A stretch of DNA of 21,212 bases, from positions 1-21,212 of the forward strand of contig DCFV01000030.1 of the NCBI GenBank assembly GCA_002314435.1, in the 5' to 3' direction. Within the stretch, counting starts at the first letter, position 1. Each line of letters starts with the position of its first letter. Below the pieces are notes generated by a model that searched no databases, had not been told where the DNA came from, and worked only from the letters and a program-made list of their open reading frames with translations. Positions 15,457 through 21,212 of the stretch are shown here, piece by piece. The DNA comes from Acidobacteriaceae bacterium UBA1795 (GTDB lineage: Bacteria; Acidobacteriota; Terriglobia; Terriglobales; Acidobacteriaceae). The position numbers were made by a program, and so were the translations under genes.

Positions 15457-16089
15457 ATGAGCGAACGAATCCTCGCATATCTTGTCCAGTTCATCACGCA
15501 CGTCATCGATCTTGGCGGATATGCCGGCATCGTAGCGCTGATGGGCATCGAGTCGGCCTGTGTGCCGCTGCCGTCGGAGATCATCATGCCCTTCGCCGGC
15601 TACCTGGTCTATCTCCACCGCTTCAACCTCATCTGGGCCGCCACCGCAGGCGCCATCGGCTGCAATCTCGGCTCCGTCGTCGCTTACTGGATCGGTGCCA
15701 AGGGCGGCCGCCCGCTCGTAGAACGCTATGGCAAATGGGTTCTGATGAGCCACCACGATCTGGACCGCATGACGCGCTTCTTCGAGAGTTACGGCGCCAT
15801 CACGGTTCTGTTGGGACGCCTTCTCCCGGTCGTCCGCACCTTCATCGCATTCCCGGCGGGCATCGCCAAAATGCCCCAGCTTCGCTTTCACATCTATACG
15901 TTTGTCGGCTCCTGGCCCTGGTGCTACGCTCTGGCCTACGTCGGCATGAAACTCGGAGAGAAGTGGCATACCGACCCTCGCTTCGAGCAGGCCTTCCATC
16001 GTTTTCACCTCGGCGTTGAACTTGCTCTCGTCGCCGGCATCGTCTGGTTCGTCTGGTCGCACCTCAACCGCGACAGGCAGCCGGCTTAA
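15457..16089 (+). CDS. DedA family (SNARE-associated) inner-membrane protein
   Basis: A 210-residue polytopic membrane protein of the DedA superfamily, whose characterised members flip or recycle lipid carriers such as undecaprenyl phosphate and phosphatidylethanolamine. Family hallmarks are intact: the acidic re-entrant motif ESACVPLPSEIIMPFAGYL (E32, E41) and the arginine motif GRLLPVVRTFIAFPAG (R121, R128), followed by hydrophobic helices to the C-terminus. Length is normal. The ATG at 15457 has no Shine-Dalgarno sequence. It precedes ino1 by 110 bases on the same strand; that gap contains a palindrome, so ino1 may have its own control. Which lipid this member moves cannot be read from sequence. 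Confidence 0.9.
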   Translation: MSERILAYLVQFITHVIDLGGYAGIVALMGIESACVPLPSEIIMPFAGYLVYLHRFNLIWAATAGAIGCNLGSVVAYWIGAKGGRPLVERYGKWVLMSHHDLDRMTRFFESYGAITVLLGRLLPVVRTFIAFPAGIAKMPQLRFHIYTFVGSWPWCYALAYVGMKLGEKWHTDPRFEQAFHRFHLGVELALVAGIVWFVWSHLNRDRQPA

Positions 16090-16148
16090 CAAAGAGGCCA
16101 AGCGTCCCGCGCAAGGCGTACACTGTTTCGTTTCATGCAACCCAAAGT

Positions 16149-16166
16149 TTTCCGATGGATCGGAAA
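16149..16166. promoter_or_regulatory. 18-bp palindrome upstream of ino1
   Basis: TTTCCGATGGATCGGAAA has perfect 8-base arms around GG, ending 33 bases before the ino1 start codon. Size, symmetry and position fit a dimeric repressor operator; as RNA it would form a compact hairpin in the leader, upstream of the AGGAG ribosome binding site. It has no T-run and so is not a terminator of the DedA gene. I recognise no known regulator for this sequence. Confidence 0.5.
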
Positions 16167-16199
16167 TTCGCAGTAATTCAATGAAGGTTAGGAGAAATC

Positions 16200-17543
16200 A
16201 TGGGTATTGAGCAACAAGGCGGCCCGAAGACCGCTGCAGCGAAAGTTGCGCCCGCCAAGGGCAAGCTGGGAGTGATGGTCGTCGGCCTGGGCGCCGTTGC
16301 CACCACATTCATCGCCGGCGTCGAGGCCGTCCGCCGCGGACTGGCCAAGCCCATCGGCTCTCTCACGCAGATGGGTACCATCCGCCTGGGCAAACGCACT
16401 GACAACAACTCGCCGCTGATTAAGGACTTTGCTCCTATCGCGGACCTCAACGACCTGGTGTTCACCGGCTGGGATATCTTCGAGGACAACGTCTACGAGT
16501 CCGCCGCGCACGCCAAGGTGCTCGACAAGGATTTGATTCAGGAGCTGAAGCCCTTTCTCGAAACCATCAAGCCCATGCCGGCAGTGTTCGACCAGTACTA
16601 CGTCAAGCGCCTCAACGGCACCCATGTCAAGAAGGGCAAGAACAAGAAGGATCTCGCCGATCAGGTCCGCGCAGACATTCAGGCATTCAGGAAGACCGTC
16701 GATCGCGTCGTCATGATCTGGTGCGCCTCAACCGAGATCTTTCTCGAGCCGACGCCCGTACATGACACCATTGAAGCCTTCGAGAAAGGTCTCGAGTCCA
16801 ACGACATCTCCATCGCGCCTTCGCAGATCTACGCCTATGCTGCTCTCAGTGAAGGCGTACCCTTCGCCAACGGTGCACCGAACCTGACCGTGGACATCCC
16901 GGCACTCATTGATCTCTCCAAGAAGAACAACGCGCCCATCTGCGGCAAGGACTTCAAGACCGGCCAGACCTTCATGAAGACCGTCCTCGCGCCGGCCTTT
17001 AAGGCCCGCCTGCTAGGCGTCTCCGGATGGTACTCCACCAACATCCTTGGTAACCGTGACGGCGAAGTCCTCGACGACCCCGAGTCCTTCAAGACCAAGG
17101 AAGAGTCCAAGCTCGGCTCACTCGAATACATTTTTCAGCCCGAGCTTTATCCCGACCTCTACAAGGACATCTTCCACAAGGTCCGAATCAACTACTATCC
17201 GCCGCGCGGCGACAATAAGGAAGGCTGGGACAACATCGACATCTTTGGATGGCTCGGATACCCGATGCAGATCAAGGTCGATTTCCTTTGCCGCGACTCC
17301 ATCCTTGCCGCGCCCATCGCGCTAGACCTGGTCCTGTTCCTCGACCTGGCTCAGCGCTCGCAGGATCTGCGCTCCATCGGCATTCAGGAGTGGCTCAGCT
17401 TCTATCTCAAGTCGCCACAGACCCGCGAAGGGCTCTACCCCGAGCACGATCTGTTCATCCAGTCGATGAAGCTCAAGAATACCCTTCGCCACATCATGGG
17501 TGCTGATCTCATCACCCACCTCGGACTCGAATACTACGACTAA
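16200..17543 (+). CDS. ino1: Myo-inositol-1-phosphate synthase
   Basis: A 447-residue NAD-dependent isomerase that converts glucose 6-phosphate to inositol 1-phosphate, the committed step of inositol synthesis for inositol lipids, osmolytes or cell-envelope glycoconjugates. Evidence: the Rossmann motif VMVVGLGAVATTFIAGV (residues 25-41), NGAPNLTVDIPALI, the active-site stretch GKDFKTGQTFMKTVLAP with its lysines, and GVSGWYSTNILGNRDGEVLDD, all strongly conserved in this enzyme. It is longer than compact actinobacterial forms and shorter than eukaryotic ones. AGGAG lies 6 bases before the ATG at 16200. Upstream is an 18-bp palindrome, downstream a strong terminator stem, so it is probably controlled on its own. 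No inositol monophosphatase or phosphatidylinositol synthase gene is in the window. Confidence 0.94.
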   Translation: MGIEQQGGPKTAAAKVAPAKGKLGVMVVGLGAVATTFIAGVEAVRRGLAKPIGSLTQMGTIRLGKRTDNNSPLIKDFAPIADLNDLVFTGWDIFEDNVYESAAHAKVLDKDLIQELKPFLETIKPMPAVFDQYYVKRLNGTHVKKGKNKKDLADQVRADIQAFRKTVDRVVMIWCASTEIFLEPTPVHDTIEAFEKGLESNDISIAPSQIYAYAALSEGVPFANGAPNLTVDIPALIDLSKKNNAPICGKDFKTGQTFMKTVLAPAFKARLLGVSGWYSTNILGNRDGEVLDDPESFKTKEESKLGSLEYIFQPELYPDLYKDIFHKVRINYYPPRGDNKEGWDNIDIFGWLGYPMQIKVDFLCRDSILAAPIALDLVLFLDLAQRSQDLRSIGIQEWLSFYLKSPQTREGLYPEHDLFIQSMKLKNTLRHIMGADLITHLGLEYYD

Positions 17544-17584
17544 CCACCTGCGGTGGGGCCAATCGCCTCCCGCTGGCCGGCACC

Positions 17585-17620
17585 GGCAGAAGCCCCATCC
17601 GCAGGGATGGGGCTTCTGCT
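17585..17620 (+). terminator. Terminator hairpin after ino1
   Basis: GCAGAAGCCCCATCC (17586-17600) pairs perfectly with GGATGGGGCTTCTGC (17605-17619) around a four-base loop, starting 42 bases after the ino1 stop. The T-tract is short (CTTTGG), so the stem is strong but the tail weak. Because it is symmetric it could also block antisense transcription. No gene is seen between it and the tetR promoter. Confidence 0.75.
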
Positions 17621-17717
17621 TTGGTCACAGAGACAGTGTCTCAATCGCACTTCTTATCAAACAAAGCTAGTGTATGACCTTCGCTTCCACGGAGACCCTG
17701 CCCCCGCCGCGGCCAAC

Positions 17718-17747
17718 TTGCCACGTGTGCGCGCTCAGGCCTATACT
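17718..17747 (+). promoter_or_regulatory. Sigma-70-like promoter of the tetR-MFS operon
   Basis: TTGCCA (17718-17723) and TATACT (17742-17747) are separated by 18 bases, close to the housekeeping consensus, and stand out in GC-rich sequence. Transcription would begin near 17754, about 34 bases before the tetR start codon, just upstream of the operator palindrome at 17765-17780. Confidence 0.55.
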
Positions 17748-17764
17748 TCAGCTGTTAGATTAAC

Positions 17765-17780
17765 CGTACCGAACGGTACG
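17765..17780. promoter_or_regulatory. TetR-type operator upstream of tetR
   Basis: CGTACCGAACGGTACG consists of perfect 7-base inverted arms (CGTACCG/CGGTACG) around AA. It ends 7 bases before the tetR start codon and lies just downstream of the predicted promoter. This geometry fits autorepression of the tetR-exporter operon by its own TetR product, relieved by a drug-like ligand. Confidence 0.7.
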
Positions 17781-17787
17781 CGAAAGC

Positions 17788-18444
17788 ATGGCAGCTCGAC
17801 CCGCCAAACCGTCGCAGCGGAAGCCCACCCGGGGCCGTCCGCCGCTGGACTCCTCAGCCCGCAAACGCATCCTCGACGCTACCGCCGACGTCTTCCTCGA
17901 GAACGGCTACCAGCGCGCCTCCACCAGTGAAATCGCCCGTCGCGCCCGCACATCCAAGCAAACTCTATATAACCTGTTCCCCAGCAAAGCCGAGTTGTTC
18001 GTTGCCGTTATCAGTGATCACACCGAGCATCTGTTCGTGCGCCGCATGGAGTATCTCGAGTCCACTGACCGGCCGCAGCAGGCACTCGCCGAGATGGGCG
18101 CGATGACTCTCCGCCTTTTCACTAACCCTCGCTTCATCGCACTCTTCCGTATCCTCGTTGCCGAAGCAGACAACTTCCCCGACCTCGCGCGTCTGCTCTG
18201 GCGCACCTGTATGCTGCGTGGCAACAGACTGCTCGCCGAATATCTCCGTTCGCGTCGTATAGGCGGTCCGCGCTATCACGTCGCCGCTTCACAGTACATT
18301 TCCTTCATCCTCGGTGACTTCGTTATCAACTCGATGCTTAATCCCGATCTCAAGCTCAGTGAACGCACCTTGTGCGCCCGCGTTCGCAACGCAGTACGAG
18401 ACTTCCTTCTTCTTCATCCGGTGCGCAGAGGAAAGCCGGCCTAA
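17788..18444 (+). CDS. TetR/AcrR family transcriptional repressor
   Basis: A 218-residue one-component regulator. After a basic, proline-rich N-terminal tail (residues 1-20) comes the TetR DNA-binding domain, about residues 25-72: RKRILDATADVFLENGY, then the helix-turn-helix STSEIARRARTSKQTLYNLFPSKAELF. The remaining residues are an all-helical ligand and dimerisation domain resembling AefR-type C-terminal domains. It likely represses its own operon through the palindrome 7 bases upstream of its start, with the co-transcribed DHA2 exporter as the regulated output. No strong Shine-Dalgarno sequence precedes the ATG at 17788; the leader there is occupied by the operator. The inducer is not predictable. 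The MFS gene starts 6 bases after the stop. Confidence 0.92.
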   Translation: MAARPAKPSQRKPTRGRPPLDSSARKRILDATADVFLENGYQRASTSEIARRARTSKQTLYNLFPSKAELFVAVISDHTEHLFVRRMEYLESTDRPQQALAEMGAMTLRLFTNPRFIALFRILVAEADNFPDLARLLWRTCMLRGNRLLAEYLRSRRIGGPRYHVAASQYISFILGDFVINSMLNPDLKLSERTLCARVRNAVRDFLLLHPVRRGKPA

Positions 18445-18450
18445 GTTCCC

Positions 18451-20037
18451 ATGGCAACTGTGGTCTTGCAATCGGAAGTCGAACACGCTCTCTGGCGCCC
18501 CTCGGTCAACCCCTGGCTTATCGCGATTTCCGTAATCCTGCCCATGTTTATGGAGGTGTTGGATACCACCATCGCCAACGTGGCGTTGAACAACATCGCG
18601 GGCAGCATGTCGGCCTCCTACTCGCAGGCTACCTGGGTCCTTACTTCATATCTCATTTCGAATGCCGTGGTACTTCCACTGACCGCGTGGCTGGGCAATC
18701 GCTTTCAACGCAAGCGTTTTCTGCTCTTCTGCATCTTTCTCTTCACGGCTTCGTCACTGGCGTGCGGCCTGGCCGTCAACCTGCCAATGCTGCTTGTGAT
18801 GCGCGTGATTCAGGGCATAGGGGGAGGAGCAATGGCGCCCATCTCGCAGGCCATCCTCATGGAGAGTTTCCCGCCACGCAAGCAGGGAACTGCGCAGGCT
18901 TTGTTCGGCTTGGGCGTAGTAGTTGCGCCTGTGGTGGGGCCGATGCTGGGCGGTTGGCTTACGGACAACTACTCATGGCGTTGGATCTTCTACATCAACA
19001 TTCCTGTGGGGTTGGTGGCGATGTGGGCCATTCAGCAGACCGTCGAAGATCCACCTTGGGTAAGCAAGTCCGACCCCGGCCCGCTCGACATATTTGGCGT
19101 AATCGCGTTGTCGCTGTGGCTTGGTTGCCAGGAAGTTGCGCTCGACAAAGGCCAGGAAGACGATTGGCTTGGCTCAAATTTCATCCGCACGATGATCGTT
19201 CTCGCGGTCATCGGCTTCGTGATCTTTATAGTGCGCGAGTTGAAGGCCGAGAAGCCGATGGTAGACCTGCACGTCTTTTCGATGCGGAATCTTTCCGTAG
19301 GCACGGCGCTTATCTTTCTCAGCAGCATATTGATCTACGGCATCGGACTGCTGACGCCTCAGTTTCTGCAGCAGTTGCTTGGCTACACCAGCTTGTGGGC
19401 CGGTATTGCCACGGCGCCCTTGGGGTTAGGAGCTGCCGTATCTATGGTGGTGGTCGGGTTTCTGGTACAAAAGGTGGATGCCCGCGCTGTGGCCATCTTT
19501 GGTCTGCTTATGTTTGCTGTGGCAGCATTCATGTTGTCGCGCCTGACGCTGGTCATCAGTCCATGGACAGTTTTCTGGCCACAGGTTCTGGCAGGCTCAG
19601 CCATGGGCTTCCTGTTCGTGCCGTCGAACGTGGTGGCAACCGCGCCGCTAAGGCGCGATCAAATTGGCACGGCCACCGGCTGCATGAACCTGATGCGTAA
19701 CGTGGGCGGCAGTGTAGGCATCGCAGTCGTAAGCACATTCATTGCGCGGCGCAGCCAGGTGCACCAGACCATGCTTTCTGCTCATCTGGATTCCGGCAAT
19801 CCGTGGATCGTGGACAGCTTGCATAGCCCCATGCGCTTCGTCCTTGGGCATATCGCCGGGCCGGCAAACAGCATGACAACGGCGTTGGGCATCGTCTATC
19901 GCACGCTGCTGCAGCAGGCTTACCTGCTCGCCTTTGGCGATGTCTATAGAGGTCTTTCGGTCCTTGCCATGTTTTCCATAGCACTCGTGTTTGCGCTGCG
20001 CAAAGTACATCCCGTGAAGAACCTGCCGCTACACTGA
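18451..20037 (+). CDS. DHA2 family MFS multidrug exporter (EmrB/QacA-like)
   Basis: A 528-residue drug:proton antiporter with 14 predicted membrane helices. DHA2 hallmarks are LDTTIANVAL in helix 1 (D38), loop motif A GNRFQRKRF (about 82-90), the antiporter motif C region GVVVAPVVGPMLGG (about 155-168), and the WRWIFYINIPVG signature (176-187). It is co-transcribed with the TetR gene 6 bases upstream, fitting inducible efflux. Gram-negative EmrB proteins usually act with a periplasmic adaptor EmrA and an outer-membrane channel; neither is encoded next to this gene. Codon choice seems looser (more TTG, GTG, GGG) than in ino1 and tetR, by eye only, which could reflect separate ancestry. The ribosome binding site is weak, suggesting translational coupling to tetR. 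Confidence 0.92.
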   Translation: MATVVLQSEVEHALWRPSVNPWLIAISVILPMFMEVLDTTIANVALNNIAGSMSASYSQATWVLTSYLISNAVVLPLTAWLGNRFQRKRFLLFCIFLFTASSLACGLAVNLPMLLVMRVIQGIGGGAMAPISQAILMESFPPRKQGTAQALFGLGVVVAPVVGPMLGGWLTDNYSWRWIFYINIPVGLVAMWAIQQTVEDPPWVSKSDPGPLDIFGVIALSLWLGCQEVALDKGQEDDWLGSNFIRTMIVLAVIGFVIFIVRELKAEKPMVDLHVFSMRNLSVGTALIFLSSILIYGIGLLTPQFLQQLLGYTSLWAGIATAPLGLGAAVSMVVVGFLVQKVDARAVAIFGLLMFAVAAFMLSRLTLVISPWTVFWPQVLAGSAMGFLFVPSNVVATAPLRRDQIGTATGCMNLMRNVGGSVGIAVVSTFIARRSQVHQTMLSAHLDSGNPWIVDSLHSPMRFVLGHIAGPANSMTTALGIVYRTLLQQAYLLAFGDVYRGLSVLAMFSIALVFALRKVHPVKNLPLH

Positions 20038-20081
20038 AACATAGTTCTGAACCAGATGCGTTACCATTGCGGTCAGATCGC

Positions 20082-21191
20082 ATGCCTGATTCGACTCCAT
20101 CCTCTGCAGCGTCTCAACTCAGCGGCTCCGTCCTCGTGCTCATCCAGTTCGACGTCTGCGAGGAGATGCGCCTCGACCAGCTTCAGCAGGCGGTGCGCGC
20201 GCGTACCTTGCAGCAGCCCAGCATGAAGCACTCAGCGCCCACTTACGTGCGTTACCAGCGCCCGCCCGTCGTCGGCCCGCTTGACCCGCTTGTTCTCGAA
20301 ACCGGAGAGCGCCTCGATGGGGAAGTGAAGTACTTCGACTACGGTGTCGCGTCAGTCGTCTATCAGCTCCCGTTTACCGGCAACTGGGAAAGCCTCGAAC
20401 ACCTCGCCAGCCGCTGGGTCTGGGACGTCGACTTCGCTTCACGCGTCGAGCCACTCATCCGTCGCAAACTCGAGCATGTCTCATCTGCGCTCGTAAAGCC
20501 GTATGAGAGGTGGCTCAGCGAAGACTACTTCATCTTCCATGTCCGCGAAGCCGCCGGGGCGCCCACTGCCGCCGATCTCACCCGCGACTTTGGCCGCCAG
20601 ATCGCCCAGGTCGTGCGCGGTGACCGTCTCCAACTCTCCGACGCCGAAGTCCGCGAGGTCCTCCAGGCACAGGTCTCCTACTACGCCGGCGACGTCGCCG
20701 TCATCGGTTGGAACGCGGCCTTCCTTTACGACTCGACCGCCGGCGCAGAGACTTCAATTCAGTTATTGGAGTACGCCAACTCGCAGCTCCTTGAGTTCCG
20801 TCACTACGACGAACTACTCACCGGGATCCTCACCAGCGTCTACGGTCTGCTCGCGCAGAAGACCGGGTTCTTCGCCCGCTGGGGCCTCGCCCGCTCCGCT
20901 ACCAGTCTCCACACCGTGCTGCTCGATGTGGCCGAGCTCACCGAACGCGCTGACAACGCCATCAAGTTCCTCAGCGACATGTTTGCCGCACGCATGTATC
21001 GCTTGGCCGCTGGCAAGGTCGGCGTTCACGACTACAAGGACCTTGTTGCGCAAAAGCTCAAAACCGCTGAGGACCTCTACCACGACATGGTCGAACAGTT
21101 TAACCAGAGCCGCGCCTTCTTCCTTGAAGTTACGGTCGTTCTGATCTTGCTGATCGAGTTGGTCTACCTATTCAAGGGCTATTTGTTCTAG
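20082..21191 (+). CDS. RMD1/DUF155 family protein with C-terminal membrane anchor
   Basis: A protein of about 369 residues related to the RMD1/RMND1 (DUF155) family. The diagnostic C-terminal half reads SIQLLEYANSQLLEFRHYDELLT, then TERADNAIKFLSDMFAARMY, KLKTAEDLYHDMVEQ and finally FLEVTVVLILLIELVYLF, a single hydrophobic helix followed by KGYLF. The last part matches the family's tail-anchored layout. Eukaryotic relatives are mitochondrial (RMND1, linked to mitochondrial translation) or act in yeast meiosis; the bacterial function is not established. The ATG at 20082 is preferred; a TTG at 20067 would add five residues. Neither has a good ribosome binding site. It follows the MFS gene by 44 bases on the same strand, but a functional link is not obvious. 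After the stop only 21 bases remain. Confidence 0.85.
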   Translation: MPDSTPSSAASQLSGSVLVLIQFDVCEEMRLDQLQQAVRARTLQQPSMKHSAPTYVRYQRPPVVGPLDPLVLETGERLDGEVKYFDYGVASVVYQLPFTGNWESLEHLASRWVWDVDFASRVEPLIRRKLEHVSSALVKPYERWLSEDYFIFHVREAAGAPTAADLTRDFGRQIAQVVRGDRLQLSDAEVREVLQAQVSYYAGDVAVIGWNAAFLYDSTAGAETSIQLLEYANSQLLEFRHYDELLTGILTSVYGLLAQKTGFFARWGLARSATSLHTVLLDVAELTERADNAIKFLSDMFAARMYRLAAGKVGVHDYKDLVAQKLKTAEDLYHDMVEQFNQSRAFFLEVTVVLILLIELVYLFKGYLF

Positions 21192-21212
21192 AACCCATCT
21201 CATAAACATTAC

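Noticed and set aside
14850..16019. Long plus-strand frame of 389 codons opposite icd and across DedA
   Set aside because: It spans a divergent intergenic region and two well-supported genes in other frames; its translation is Arg/His/Pro-rich with no domain, typical of a GC-rich shadow.
16096..16124. TACACT (16119-16124) as a promoter -10 for ino1
   Set aside because: No acceptable -35 hexamer lies 16-19 bases upstream (sequence there is about GGCCAA), so I do not annotate a promoter.
18372..19700. 442-codon plus-strand frame overlapping tetR and the MFS exporter
   Set aside because: It runs in another frame of the clear DHA2 exporter and its residues are low-complexity G/R/H/A without membrane helices or motifs.
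1..21212. CRISPR arrays, tRNA or rRNA genes, insertion sequences, prophage or toxin-antitoxin loci
   Set aside because: No spaced direct repeats, cloverleaf sequences, transposase or integrase motifs, or paired small genes were seen in either strand.

Overview
The window is a gene-dense, GC-rich bacterial chromosome segment. It most resembles an acidobacterium of the Terriglobia (subdivision 1). This rests on protein style rather than a marker gene: a very large Oar-like outer-membrane receptor (signal peptide, carboxypeptidase-regulatory-like domain, LPLNGR plug motif), a single polypeptide carrying both LptF and LptG, a bacterial myo-inositol-1-phosphate synthase, flagellar genes, and an icd-mdh pair. 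I see no rRNA, tRNA, CRISPR array, transposase, integrase or prophage gene. Assignment below phylum is a guess.

Layout. (1) 1-937, plus strand: the 3' end of fliD, then fliS (filament cap and flagellin chaperone). (2) 941-7692, minus strand, transcribed right to left: a small copper-binding HMA protein, the Cu+ ATPase copA, an lptF-lptG fusion, then an MdlA/YheI-like ABC exporter half. The first three are tightly spaced and look like one transcript joining copper export to LPS export. (3) 7833-9218, plus strand: a Nudix hydrolase and a membrane-anchored alpha/beta hydrolase, directly abutting, the second starting at TTG behind a strong ribosome binding site. (4) 9281-12662, minus strand: the Oar/TonB-dependent-receptor-like gene, split into two frames by an apparent one-base insertion near 11813. 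(5) 12921-15281, minus strand: icd then mdh, two TCA-cycle genes followed by a good intrinsic terminator. (6) 15457-17543, plus strand: a DedA membrane protein and ino1, with an 18-bp palindrome upstream of ino1 and a 15-bp terminator stem after it. (7) 17788-20037, plus strand: a TetR regulator with promoter and perfect inverted-repeat operator, then a DHA2 drug exporter 6 bases later. (8) 20082-21191, plus strand: an RMD1/DUF155-family protein with a C-terminal membrane anchor.

Functionally the segment is biased to the cell envelope and transport (LPS export, copper export, outer-membrane uptake, drug efflux, inositol and DedA lipid-related functions), plus core carbon metabolism. I did not find a clearly new defence, mobile or biosynthetic system. 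The items most worth a second look are the LptF-LptG fusion and its copper-gene context, the frameshifted receptor, the palindromes upstream of ino1, tetR and icd, and the ABC half-transporter lacking the catalytic glutamate.
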